This document shows, piece after piece, positions 18,020 to 26,885 of a DNA stretch of 64,000 bases. Both the position numbers and the translations under genes were made by a program. The DNA is from Lactobacillus sp. ESL0684. GTDB lineage: Bacteria > Bacillota > Bacilli > Lactobacillales > Lactobacillaceae. Each line of letters begins with the position of its first letter. Within the stretch, counting starts at the first letter, position 1. Location of the stretch: the NCBI RefSeq assembly GCF_029392675.1, contig NZ_CP113941.1, positions 174,001 through 238,000 of the forward strand. The letters are read 5' to 3'. The notes beneath the pieces were generated by a model. It did no database searches, was not told where the DNA came from, and was given only the letters and a program-made list of their open reading frames with translations.

Positions 18020-18712
18020 ATGTCGAAATTAGTTTTGATTCGTCACGGACAAAGTGAATGGAACCTTGAAAATAAATTTACTGGTTGGGTTGATGTCGAC
18101 CTTTCAGAAAAGGGCGTTGAAGAAGCCAAAAATGCAGGTAAGTTGCTCAAGAAGCATGGTTTGGAATTTGACCAAGCCTATACTTCTGTTTTGACTCGGG
18201 CAATTAAGACTTTACATTATGCTCTAGCAGAAAGTGGACAACTTTGGGTACCAGAAACCAAGTCATGGCGTCTTAATGAACGTCATTACGGCGGTCTACA
18301 AGGTTTAAACAAAAAGGCAACTGCTGACAAGTATGGTGATGAAAAGGTTCATATTTGGCGTCGTTCATACGATGTTTTACCACCAAAATTGGCTGATGAT
18401 TCAGAATACAGTCAAGTACATGACCGTCGTTATGCTGATCTTGACCCGAACATTATCCCACGGACTGAAAACCTAAAGGTCTGCTTGGGTCGAGTAATGC
18501 CATTCTGGGAAGACAAGATTGCTCCAGATTTATTAGCTGGTAAGAATGTCATTATTGCCGCTCATGGTAATTCATTGCGTGCTTTAACTAAGTACATTGA
18601 AAATATTTCTGATGAAGATATCATGAACTTAGAAATGAAGACTGGTGAACCAGTTGTTTATACTTTTGATGATCAATTGAAGGTAACTAATAAAGAAAAA
18701 TTAGACGACTAA
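18020..18712 (+). CDS. gpmA: 2,3-bisphosphoglycerate-dependent phosphoglycerate mutase
   Basis: The 230-residue glycolytic enzyme interconverts 3- and 2-phosphoglycerate. It has [12 protein letters not shown] with the phospho-histidine H9, [24 protein letters not shown], the RRSYDVLPP substrate segment and [10 protein letters not shown] with the second histidine, all diagnostic of dPGM. The ATG at 18020 follows AAAGGAGA at the right distance; an upstream frame opening at 17987 lacks a ribosome site. Single gene with its own terminator. Confidence 0.96.
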   Translation: MSKLVLIRHGQSEWNLENKFTGWVDVDLSEKGVEEAKNAGKLLKKHGLEFDQAYTSVLTRAIKTLHYALAESGQLWVPETKSWRLNERHYGGLQGLNKKATADKYGDEKVHIWRRSYDVLPPKLADDSEYSQVHDRRYADLDPNIIPRTENLKVCLGRVMPFWEDKIAPDLLAGKNVIIAAHGNSLRALTKYIENISDEDIMNLEMKTGEPVVYTFDDQLKVTNKEKLDD

Positions 18713-18724
18713 GCTAGTCTAATA

Positions 18725-18762
18725 GAAAGTCATTTCGGTATTAAGCCGAGATGGCTTTTTTA
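18725..18762 (+). terminator. Terminator of gpmA
   Basis: A GU-tolerant 13-bp stem (AAAGTCATTTCGG with CCGAGATGGCTTT) is followed by a T-run, just after the gpmA stop codon. Confidence 0.75.
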
Positions 18763-18824
18763 ATTGGATAATTTTGAGGGATGTATCAATGATAATTCAT
18801 GAAGTTAGTGGAAAAATGTTTCAA

Positions 18825-18882
18825 AGAAAAAATTCTGTTAATTAAATACTACGAAAGTATTTATAGATAACAGAATTTTTTG
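18825..18882 (-). terminator. Terminator of the MFS/flavoprotein operon
   Basis: Outer arms AAAATTCTGTTA and TAACAGAATTTT enclose a smaller ATACT/AGTAT hairpin and end in a T-run on the minus strand, just after the MFS gene. Confidence 0.78.
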
Positions 18883-18897
18883 GATAATTTAATTTCT

Positions 18898-20091
18898 TTA
18901 TTTTTGAGTATTAGATGCTGTTACTAAATTTTTCTGGAATTTTGATAAAAAACAAACAACAGCAATTGCAAGAGCTACTAAGCCACTGACAGAAAACACA
19001 TTAAGTCCAATATTTTTAACTAATGCTACTAATGGATTAATTATAAAAGGGCTGACGATACCACCAATTGAATATATTGCAGTATAAATTCCTAAAGACA
19101 TAGACACACTATTCTTATCAACAGAGATTGAAATTAAGTAAGGAAACTGTCCCATACCTACACTCATAGCTGCTCCAACAAAGAAGCTGCCTAGAAATGC
19201 TAAAAATAATGAATGACCAAGTCCCACTACTAAATAAGAAATACCGTATAGAAGAAAAGCGAGAGCAATTGAAGAATATTTGAACTTACTTCCAATTTTT
19301 CCTACGATTAAACCGCATAGCATACCACCAATTAAAGAAACTGTTGATGTCATTGCTGCTTGAGATGTTGCTCCTAGTTTTTCTTGAACTATGAACAAAG
19401 AAATATTGTTATTTAGTACATTGTTCAATAACATAAGCAAAAATCCCCATGCAGCGCAGTAAAAGACATATTTATTTAATTTTATTTTAGAACTTACTTT
19501 AGTAGAAGTATCTTGCTCAACTTGTGGATGTAAAGGGATTAGCAAAATAGCAGTTAGCAAAATAAAGAATGAGAATAAATAAATCCAATAATTGTTTATC
19601 CAGCCAATTTTTGCGGCTAACTGACCGCCACCCATAATAAAAATAATTCCGCCAATATTAGTAAATGTAGTGGTTAAGCCCATAGTGGATTCTTGCTCAC
19701 TTATGGGTAGCATTTGTGAGATTAGTACTTGCGATAAATTAGTACAAGCACCTTGTCCTAGACCAACTAGGCAAGAACTAAGTAAAAGAACTACAAAATT
19801 CTCATGATAAATTAGTGGAATTAAGCCACCAATTACCACTAAAATTATTGATGTCAAAGTTAAAGTTTTAAGGTTAAGCTTGCCAGCAGTGAGTTTTCCA
19901 ACAATCAGTCCAGCAAGCATCATAAATAAATTAGGTAAAGAGGTTAGCATTTGAACACTAGTATTATCCAAACTAAAATATTTTGCTATCGCCGCATATG
20001 ATGGTGTTATTGCTAATGCTGCCATTCCCATGCAGCTAACGGCTAAGATACCAAGACGGGTTTTGGAAATGTAGGCTTTATTACTATTCAT
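18898..20091 (-). CDS. Major facilitator superfamily transporter
   Basis: The 397-residue membrane protein has about twelve hydrophobic segments and an MFS loop VGKLTAGKLNLKTL between helices 2 and 3. It overlaps the upstream FAD-dependent oxidoreductase gene by 8 bases, so the two are translationally coupled. The likely role is uptake of the organic electron acceptor or export of its reduced product, but the substrate cannot be told. The gene pair diverges from an AraC regulator that probably controls it. Confidence 0.82.
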   Translation of the reverse strand: MNSNKAYISKTRLGILAVSCMGMAALAITPSYAAIAKYFSLDNTSVQMLTSLPNLFMMLAGLIVGKLTAGKLNLKTLTLTSIILVVIGGLIPLIYHENFVVLLLSSCLVGLGQGACTNLSQVLISQMLPISEQESTMGLTTTFTNIGGIIFIMGGGQLAAKIGWINNYWIYLFSFFILLTAILLIPLHPQVEQDTSTKVSSKIKLNKYVFYCAAWGFLLMLLNNVLNNNISLFIVQEKLGATSQAAMTSTVSLIGGMLCGLIVGKIGSKFKYSSIALAFLLYGISYLVVGLGHSLFLAFLGSFFVGAAMSVGMGQFPYLISISVDKNSVSMSLGIYTAIYSIGGIVSPFIINPLVALVKNIGLNVFSVSGLVALAIAVVCFLSKFQKNLVTASNTQK

Positions 20092-21583
20092 TTGTCTTAC
20101 CTATTTTATTAGCATAAATGGCAGCATTTGTACCCGCTATCCGTCCAGAAGACCATGTAAAACCTGATGCTAGACCTTCAAATGCTGGATAACTATGGCC
20201 TTCATAGTAACCACCAGCATTGGCTCCTCCAGTATAAAGACCAGGAATAGGTTTTAATTCTTTGTCTAAAACAGCCAGGTCTTCGTCTACGCGTACACCG
20301 CCAACGGTACCAAGATATGTTGCTTGAGCAATAAAGGCATAAAATGGTCCCTTTTTAATTGAATAAAGTAAAGATTTAGCTGATTTAGAAAATTCTTGAT
20401 CATTTTTATTTTCAACAGCTAAATTATATTTAGTAACTGAATCTCTAAATGCTTCTTTATTAAGGCCAGCATTTTCTGCAAGTTCATCCAATGTTTGACC
20501 AGTAAAGGCTGTTTTGCCAGCAACGGCGTCATTGGCTAGTTGTGTAAAGTCACCACTATCTGTGGTTGCACCTGGACCAGCTTGTGAAACCTCTTCTAGA
20601 TTTTTGTTTTTAGTAAAAGTATCTAATGTATTTTGATCAACAATGAAGAAATAGATTCCACCTTGTGACCAAGCTGCATTAGCCCATTCAACTGTGTCAT
20701 AGACTACATCTTCATTAGCAAAACGAACACCTTTTTTATTTACCCATAATTGTGGTGTTAGTAGTAGCTGTGTTAACGGATTAGATGAGAATCCCGCTAA
20801 ATGTTTAGTTGAGCTATTTTGAGTAACTGTCGATTTGGCTAATTGTGAAGCATGGATTAAGGCATGACTGTCTATGTCGACACCTCCAGCTTTAACCATT
20901 GCGTCTATGCCTTCACCATTATTGGGTACGCCAAGCTTTCTTAATTTATTCGTATGCATTGTTTTAGATACTTTATTAAAATCGCCACCGTAACCGCCTG
21001 TAGCAACAACTACTGACTTTGCCTTTATAATGAGCTCTTGACTGTCTTTTTCTGCCTTAATTCCTGTAATCTGATTATTTTCTAGCAGCAAATCTTTCAT
21101 TGATGTATTGAAAACAAATTTAACTCCAATGTTTTTCAAAGTTTCTTCAATCTTTTGATAACTTTTTTCTTTGTTTTGATACATATGATAAGATCCACCA
21201 CGATAATTATCATTGCGATGAGCGAATTGAGTTGTCTTTGAAGTTGGATTTAATTTAATTTCCATACCCATTTTTTCAATCCAAGCCAAAGTGTCAGCAG
21301 AAGTATTTACGATTTTGGCAAGTAAAGTACCATTTGATAAGAAATGGTTGTATTCAGCTAGTTGAGCAATAGCTTCTTTAGTTGTTAATTTTAATCCAGC
21401 ATCTCTTTGTTCTTGTGAGTCGATTGCAAAAAAGCCACTTGAGATTTTAGTGTTACCACCAATTTTATCTTGTTTTTCTATGATAATTACATTTGCTCCT
21501 TGTTGTGCTGCAGCATAAGCAGCAGCTAAACCAGTACCACCCGCGCCTGCAACTAAAACATCAGTATTCATTATTTTTTCCAT
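20084..21583 (-). CDS. FAD-dependent fumarate-reductase-like flavoprotein (no FMN-bind domain)
   Basis: This 499-residue cytoplasmic protein begins with an FAD Rossmann fold (DVLVAGAGGTGLAAAYAAAQQGA) and continues as an FAD_binding_2 oxidoreductase of the flavocytochrome c/fumarate reductase family. KSVVVATGGYGGD and the C-terminal GLYTGGANAGGYYEGHSYPAFEGLASGFTWSSGRIAG stretch are typical. There is no FMN-bind domain and no signal peptide. The HHTMGG region of true fumarate reductases is replaced by TYLGTVGGVRVD, so another alpha,beta-unsaturated acid is a likelier substrate. AGGAGA six bases before the ATG supports the start. Coupled to the MFS gene. Confidence 0.88.
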   Translation of the reverse strand: MEKIMNTDVLVAGAGGTGLAAAYAAAQQGANVIIIEKQDKIGGNTKISSGFFAIDSQEQRDAGLKLTTKEAIAQLAEYNHFLSNGTLLAKIVNTSADTLAWIEKMGMEIKLNPTSKTTQFAHRNDNYRGGSYHMYQNKEKSYQKIEETLKNIGVKFVFNTSMKDLLLENNQITGIKAEKDSQELIIKAKSVVVATGGYGGDFNKVSKTMHTNKLRKLGVPNNGEGIDAMVKAGGVDIDSHALIHASQLAKSTVTQNSSTKHLAGFSSNPLTQLLLTPQLWVNKKGVRFANEDVVYDTVEWANAAWSQGGIYFFIVDQNTLDTFTKNKNLEEVSQAGPGATTDSGDFTQLANDAVAGKTAFTGQTLDELAENAGLNKEAFRDSVTKYNLAVENKNDQEFSKSAKSLLYSIKKGPFYAFIAQATYLGTVGGVRVDEDLAVLDKELKPIPGLYTGGANAGGYYEGHSYPAFEGLASGFTWSSGRIAGTNAAIYANKIGKTNE

Positions 21584-21814
21584 TTATGTTCTCCTAAAGT
21601 TATCAACAATTTCCATAATCATGATTAAAGTTTGTGATTTAAATCTTAATTATGATAATGCTTTAATTAATCGCTGTCATTTTTTGATTAAGAGATAATA
21701 CAGATGGTGCTAAAACGAGAAAATTACTCATCCCGAAGTTCTTTTTATAAGTTTAAAGGTTAATAATTATCAATAAAATAGTTAAACATTGTTGCTACTT
21801 ATCATTGTTTCCAT

Positions 21815-22699
21815 GTGATAATGATAACTATGATGAAAATTTTTAAAACTAAAATGCTGATTACTTTGCCGCTTAGATTAGAACAAACAAAACATAAAAA
21901 TGCCAGTAAAATTTACATAATTGAATGCTTGACTGGTTGTATTTTAAATGTCGATGAAAAAGCAATTGTATTACATACAGGGGACCTTATTTTACTGTCT
22001 TCCTTTAAATCTATTTCTTTGGCTTCTCCCGATAGACAGATTGAAGTAGTAATTAGAACTTTTTTTGAAGAAATTGATTTACTAATGGCCAGACCGATTT
22101 TTATTGCTGGTGATAACTCACTGATTTCTGATTTTTTGCAGCATGATAATGAAGGCAGCACTTTTCTTATCTTTCGGCATTTGCAGTATTGTCACGGTTA
22201 TTGTGACCAAATAGCAACTTTAGAGCAGAGTAATAGTGTAGATCGTTATCTTCACTATGAAATACAAATTTTAGTAATTGCTTTACTTACAGAACTATTA
22301 CGTGTTCGGACAAAAAGCAATTCTGCTTCGGATTCTCATTTTCCCCGAACCAAAAATATTCGTTATACGTCAAAAGAAATGAAAGGTGGTGCAATTTTGA
22401 AATATATGGTAATGCATATTAAAACAGTCAATTTAGTAACTATTGCAAAGCATTTTAATTATCAGCCAAATTACTTTTCAAAAATGTTTAGAGAGATTTT
22501 TTCACAAAGTTTCTCTGATAAGTTAGGCGAAACAAAAATTGAAATGGGGAAAAAATTGTTGTCGCTTACTAATAAATCCATTCATGATATTAGTGAAGAG
22601 CTTGGATACAAAAGCACAACTTCTTTTAGCAGAAATTTTAAAAAGCGTACAAAAATTAATCCAAGTCAATATAGAAGCTTTTTTTCTAAGAATAAATAA
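21815..22699 (+). CDS. AraC-family transcriptional regulator
   Basis: The 294-residue protein has a C-terminal AraC DNA-binding domain (about residues 190-290) with two helix-turn-helix units: LVTIAKHFNYQPNYFSKMFREIF and IHDISEELGYKSTTSFSRNFKKRTKINPSQYR. The N-terminal part is a weakly conserved cupin-like sensor. It is divergently transcribed from the flavoprotein-MFS pair at 18898-21583 and is the best candidate regulator for it. The start is uncertain: GTG at 21815 and ATGs at 21821, 21830 and 21833 are all possible, with no clear ribosome site. Confidence 0.82.
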   Translation: MIMITMMKIFKTKMLITLPLRLEQTKHKNASKIYIIECLTGCILNVDEKAIVLHTGDLILLSSFKSISLASPDRQIEVVIRTFFEEIDLLMARPIFIAGDNSLISDFLQHDNEGSTFLIFRHLQYCHGYCDQIATLEQSNSVDRYLHYEIQILVIALLTELLRVRTKSNSASDSHFPRTKNIRYTSKEMKGGAILKYMVMHIKTVNLVTIAKHFNYQPNYFSKMFREIFSQSFSDKLGETKIEMGKKLLSLTNKSIHDISEELGYKSTTSFSRNFKKRTKINPSQYRSFFSKNK

Positions 22700-22844
22700 G
22701 AGTATGACATTTTTAATAATGAAATACACTGATAATTCAAATATAAGATAGGCAATATAATCTTTAATAAATATATGAGTAAAGAGTGTAGTAATATTTA
22801 TTGAAACAAGCTTTTAATTAATGGTAGCGTTTTTTAAAAAGCAC

Positions 22845-22872
22845 TTTCATATTTTATTAAAAGTGATAAAAT
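22845..22872 (+). promoter_or_regulatory. Probable promoter of the 22913 flavoprotein
   Basis: TTTCAT (22845-22850) is followed after 16 bp by an extended -10, TGATAAAAT, with TAAAAT at 22867-22872. It lies 41 bases before the ATG. The -35 match is weak. Confidence 0.4.
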
Positions 22873-22912
22873 TAACTTGTTAATTTAAAGTAGTTTTTAG
22901 CGGAGAAAAATA

Positions 22913-24712
22913 ATGAATTATACTAAAGATATTAACTGGGCAGCCAGTTATGATGTAATTGTTTTAGGCTTTGGTGGTGCAGGTGCGACAGCAGCACGCT
23001 TTGCAGCTGATAAAGGTGCAAAGGTAATGTTGGTTGACTCAGCTCCTGAAGGACACGAAGGTGGTAATACTCGTTATTCAGCTCAATTAATTGGAACTGG
23101 AACGGATTTTGCTAAGTCAAAGCAATATTATCAGAATTTAACGGCACCAATGAATCTTGATGAAGATATGATAGATACTATGGTCAACGGCATGGTTGAG
23201 ATGCCGCAATATATTGAAAAATACTTAGATGTTGAGCCATGTAGTGTTAAAGAATATTTACCGCAAATGAAGAGTGCCTATCAAGAATATCCAGAATATG
23301 CTGGTTCAGAGGACTACGATTTTACTACAGTGCACCAAGGCTTATTTGATGCAGCTTTGTGGCAAAACCTAAAGGATCAAGTGGTTAAGCGCCAAGATCA
23401 AATTGACGTATTTTATAACACGCCAGCGCGTGAATTAATCCAAGATCCTGAAACTAAAGCTATTTTGGGTGTCGTAATTGAACGAGATCATAATTTGCTT
23501 AATATCAAGGCCAAGAATGGTGTGGTTATGGCAACTGGTGGTTTTGAAAATAATCAGGAAATGGTAGAAGACTTTTTAGGAGCTAAAAAGTTAGCGCCAT
23601 TAGGCACCCTTTATAATCAAGGTGCTGGGGTTACAATGGCCCAAGAAGTTGGTGCTGATTTTTGGCATATGGCTAACTTTGAATCATTAGGCTTATTGCA
23701 CGGAATGTCATTTTATGTTGCAGATGGACAGCGGGGCCGCTTGATGATTGGCGAGCAGAACCAGGCTGTTGCACACGGTAGTTCATTTGTAGTTGGTGAT
23801 GACGGTACTAGATACTTCAATGAAGCTGAAGAAAATCGCCACGGTCATATTAAGAACCATGGTCAATGGAAAGTTCCACTAAATCAAGAGCACCCATACT
23901 TGATTTTTGATGAAACTAAATATCAAGAATTGATGGCTGATGAGATTATTGGACAATACAAGCCATTTACTGAAAATGTAGTTAAAGCAGATTCAATTTC
24001 AGATTTAGCAACTAAGATTGGTGTAGATTCAGCAGTTCTTGAAACTACTTTAAGTCGCTTTAATCAGGCAGCTGAAACCCAAAATGATGCAGAATATCAC
24101 CGTGATCCGAAGACTTTACGTCAATTCGCTGGGGAGAATGTGTATGCTGTCCGGTTGGCACAAACTGTTTTGAACACGCAAGGTGGACCAAGACGTAATC
24201 CTAAAGCTGAAGTTTTGGACACTAAAGGTAAACCGATTCCTCATTTGTATTCTGCTGGTGAACTTGGCGGAATTTGTGCTAATCAGTACCAAGGCGGTGG
24301 TAATTTAGCTGAATGTTTGATTTTTGGTAAAATTGCTGGTGAAATGGCAGCTGAAACTAAGGCAGCGATTGTCAGTGAAAAACCTGCTACGTCTGCTAGT
24401 GCGGATTTAACCTCTGATCTTAAAGAAGAACAATATGCTACTGGGGCAAATCAATATATTGGTAAGTCTAAGCAAGGCATGGGTGACGAGCTAGTTGTCA
24501 GAGTAACTACACCTAATGGCAAGGATATCGAACAAGTAGAAGTTTTAAAGCAAGCTGAATCTGACGATTACGGCTTGAAGGCTGTTAAAGAGCTGCCAGC
24601 TGCAATGGTTAAAGAGAACACAGTTGATGTTGATGCTGTTTCTGGAGCGTCTAGCACTAGTCGCGGCTTAAAGGATGCGGTGAAAGACGCGCTGAATAAA
24701 GCTGATAAATAA
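22913..24712 (+). CDS. Flavoprotein with FAD-binding domain and C-terminal FMN-bind domain
   Basis: The 599-residue cytoplasmic protein has an FAD_binding_2 domain (residues about 14-480; DVIVLGFGGAGATAARFAADKGA Rossmann fold, LNTQGGPRRN near the active site) and a C-terminal FMN-bind domain (about 505-597) containing DAVSGASST. In that domain S580 is the expected site for covalent FMN attachment by an ApbE-type transferase. The family reduces fumarate, urocanate, cinnamates and similar acids. The histidines of the fumarate-reductase HHTMGG motif are absent, so the natural acceptor is unknown. Paralog of the protein at 26886. Single gene with promoter and terminator. Confidence 0.9.
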   Translation: MNYTKDINWAASYDVIVLGFGGAGATAARFAADKGAKVMLVDSAPEGHEGGNTRYSAQLIGTGTDFAKSKQYYQNLTAPMNLDEDMIDTMVNGMVEMPQYIEKYLDVEPCSVKEYLPQMKSAYQEYPEYAGSEDYDFTTVHQGLFDAALWQNLKDQVVKRQDQIDVFYNTPARELIQDPETKAILGVVIERDHNLLNIKAKNGVVMATGGFENNQEMVEDFLGAKKLAPLGTLYNQGAGVTMAQEVGADFWHMANFESLGLLHGMSFYVADGQRGRLMIGEQNQAVAHGSSFVVGDDGTRYFNEAEENRHGHIKNHGQWKVPLNQEHPYLIFDETKYQELMADEIIGQYKPFTENVVKADSISDLATKIGVDSAVLETTLSRFNQAAETQNDAEYHRDPKTLRQFAGENVYAVRLAQTVLNTQGGPRRNPKAEVLDTKGKPIPHLYSAGELGGICANQYQGGGNLAECLIFGKIAGEMAAETKAAIVSEKPATSASADLTSDLKEEQYATGANQYIGKSKQGMGDELVVRVTTPNGKDIEQVEVLKQAESDDYGLKAVKELPAAMVKENTVDVDAVSGASSTSRGLKDAVKDALNKADK

Positions 24713-24727
24713 ATTTAGATTTTAAAA

Positions 24728-24770
24728 TTAAAACTGCGCTAATAGTGAAAATATTGGAGCAGTTTTAGTT
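24728..24770 (+). terminator. Terminator of the 22913 flavoprotein gene
   Basis: AAAACTGC pairs with GCAGTTTT across an imperfect inner stem, followed by a T-rich stretch. Confidence 0.65.
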
Positions 24771-24848
24771 TGTTTTAAAATGGATTAGAACTGTTATAAT
24801 ATTTAAATAAAAGTGCAATAAATCTAAAAGTTAAAGGAGAAGTTACTG

Positions 24849-25889
24849 ATGAGAGGCTTTGGTATGATAGATAAGGGTAAGGTAGACTGGATAGAACTAG
24901 CTGAACCCAAATTAGTTAGGGAAACTGATGCAATTATCAAAATTACTGGCGTTGCATTCTGTACTTCAGATATTCATTTAGTTGAAAGTGGAATTATGCC
25001 AAGCATGAAAGGCCATGTTATTGGGCATGAAGCTATTGGTATCGTTGATAAAGTTGGCAGCCAGGTTCATGACTTTAAATCGGGAGATCGTGTGGTTGTT
25101 CATGACTTCAGTCCTAACTATGGAGACTTGACTAGTCAAGCCGGCATGGCGAATTACTCTCCTAACTCATCACGGACAACTAATCCAAATTTGGATGGTT
25201 TATTTACTGAAAAAGTTTTATTTGAACGTGCAGATTCTGGGTTGGCCCATATTCCAGATAATGTTACTGATACGCAAGCCCTAATGGTGGCTGATATGGT
25301 ACCGACTGCCCTAACAGGTATTGACTTTTTAGATATTAAATTTGGTGAAACTGTGCTAGTTATTGGTATAGGACCTGTTGGATTAATTGGTGTTGAAGGA
25401 GCTGCAATTGATGGTGCTGGTAAAATTATTGCAGTTGGTTCACGTCCTGCCACTAAACAGGTTGCACGTGAATATGGTGCTAATGTTATCATTGATTATC
25501 ACGATGGTCCGATTGTTGACCAAGTTTTGGCTGCCAATAATAATCAAAAAGTTGATAAGGTGCTAGTTGCTGGTGGTAATAACAGTGTCATTATGGATGC
25601 TTTTAACTTAACTAGAAATGGTGGCAAGATTGCTAATTTAACATTATTCACAGTGCCAGAAATTAGTATTCCGACATCTCCTAGTGTAGGAGATGTTGCT
25701 TATCGCACGCTTAGCCTTAATGCAGGAAGACTGTACTTGGAGCAATTACTTAGTTTAATTAGTTATGGGCGTATTCACCCAGAAAATATTGTCACTAGGG
25801 CATACCATGGCTTTGATAAAATACCTGATTCATTTACTTATATGGCCAATAAGGGCAGTGATGTTATTAAGTCAATTGTATTATATTAA
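24849..25889 (+). CDS. NADP-type secondary alcohol dehydrogenase, zinc-dependent
   Basis: The 346-residue medium-chain dehydrogenase closely follows the pattern of clostridial isopropanol dehydrogenase: MRGFGMIDKGKVDWIE start, zinc ligands C38 (AFCTSDIH), H60 and E61 (GHEAIG), an aspartate in VADMVPTAL, and Rossmann VIGIGPVGLIGVEGAAIDGAGKIIAVGSRP. It lacks the four-cysteine structural-zinc loop, as in that subgroup. It probably interconverts secondary alcohols or aldehydes and ketones. An AAAGGAGA ribosome site precedes the ATG. It lies between two flavoprotein genes and upstream of a TetR regulator. Confidence 0.87.
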   Translation: MRGFGMIDKGKVDWIELAEPKLVRETDAIIKITGVAFCTSDIHLVESGIMPSMKGHVIGHEAIGIVDKVGSQVHDFKSGDRVVVHDFSPNYGDLTSQAGMANYSPNSSRTTNPNLDGLFTEKVLFERADSGLAHIPDNVTDTQALMVADMVPTALTGIDFLDIKFGETVLVIGIGPVGLIGVEGAAIDGAGKIIAVGSRPATKQVAREYGANVIIDYHDGPIVDQVLAANNNQKVDKVLVAGGNNSVIMDAFNLTRNGGKIANLTLFTVPEISIPTSPSVGDVAYRTLSLNAGRLYLEQLLSLISYGRIHPENIVTRAYHGFDKIPDSFTYMANKGSDVIKSIVLY

Positions 25890-25908
25890 AAACAATTATA
25901 ATAGAGCA

Positions 25909-25931
25909 GTTTTTAGCTGCTTTATTTTTCT
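25909..25931 (+). terminator. Possible terminator of the alcohol dehydrogenase gene
   Basis: GAGCAG and CTGCTTT form a short stem followed by ATTTTTC. The stem is short, so confidence is low; the TetR promoter (TATAAT at 25933-25938) follows directly. Confidence 0.4.
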
Positions 25932-25971
25932 CTATAATTAGTTATTATATAAATATTTAATGGTGGATAAA

Positions 25972-26616
25972 ATGGTGCAAGATCGTAGAATTAATAAAAC
26001 TAAGAAAGTAATTGAGGATGCCTTCTTAGAGTTACTGGAATATAGACCGCTAGCTAAAATTAAGGTAACTGATATTGCCAATAAAGCTAATATTGCTCGT
26101 AAAACTTTTTATGCTCATTATCATGACTTAGAAGACCTAACACTGCAGTTATACCAGAAATCAATTAAGGGATATCAGAAAATACTTTATTCAGTCACTA
26201 GTTTGCAAGAAAAGCCAACACTCAAGCAGGTGGTTGGATTGGTTAATTTTGTTGACCATAATAAACACTTGATTAAGGCCTTGAATACTGTTAGCGAGCA
26301 ACGAATGAATAAACAGGTGTATGCAGATAATGGTCATGTTGTGCAAAGCCGGTTAACTGAGTGTTTACCAGAATTTGATTGGGATACTACAAAAGTAGCA
26401 ACGGTATTATGTAACTTTTTAACTACTGGAACTAATGAAATTATTAAAGCATGGGTTGAAGATCCGAGTTTTATGAATAAAAAACAACTAATTTATCTTT
26501 TATATCAATTTACAGTGAGACCTTTTGATCACTTTTCTGATCCTCAAAAAACGAATCAAGCAATTTCTGAGGAATTGGCCAAACCAGAATATTCGAGTTG
26601 GCAGTATTTTATCTAA
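25972..26616 (+). CDS. TetR/AcrR-family transcriptional regulator
   Basis: The roughly 214-residue protein has a TetR N-terminal helix-turn-helix (TKKVIEDAFLELLEYRPLAKIKVTDIANKANIARKTFYAHYHDLEDL, about residues 8-55) and an all-helical C-terminal ligand domain of the TetR_C type. The ATG at 25972 has GGTGG about five bases upstream; an in-frame ATG at 25960 is an alternative. It lies between the alcohol dehydrogenase and the 26886 flavoprotein gene and may control either. An 18-bp palindrome before 26886 is a plausible operator. Confidence 0.85.
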   Translation: MVQDRRINKTKKVIEDAFLELLEYRPLAKIKVTDIANKANIARKTFYAHYHDLEDLTLQLYQKSIKGYQKILYSVTSLQEKPTLKQVVGLVNFVDHNKHLIKALNTVSEQRMNKQVYADNGHVVQSRLTECLPEFDWDTTKVATVLCNFLTTGTNEIIKAWVEDPSFMNKKQLIYLLYQFTVRPFDHFSDPQKTNQAISEELAKPEYSSWQYFI

Positions 26617-26827
26617 TTGCAATTATTTAGTAACAAGTGAATTTAATTGTAACAAAAGTAACATTTTGATGATTGTAGAATAGGAAGCCTTTAAAATTGG
26701 TATAGAAATAGTAACAGATTTAAAATTAATTAATTATAGTTTAAATATATTGTGAAATTTTATACATTATAAAGAAAGCGGTTTATATAATGTGTAAGCG
26801 TGATACCATAAAGAAAAGCAAGATAGT

Positions 26828-26845
26828 TAGATTAAGCTTAATCTA
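26828..26845. promoter_or_regulatory. 18-bp perfect palindrome, candidate operator
   Basis: TAGATTAAGCTTAATCTA is its own reverse complement and lies 41 bases before the ATG of the flavoprotein at 26886. TetR proteins bind palindromes of this size, and the TetR gene ends about 210 bases upstream. Binding is inferred. As RNA it could also form a hairpin in the leader. Confidence 0.5.
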
Positions 26846-26885
26846 GCCGCTTGTAGAAACAGTAACAATTTTAGGAGGTTATTTT

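Noticed and set aside
21617..21626. AATCATGATT palindrome as AraC operator
   Set aside because: Ten bases in an AT-rich region is easily due to chance and AraC proteins usually bind direct repeats.
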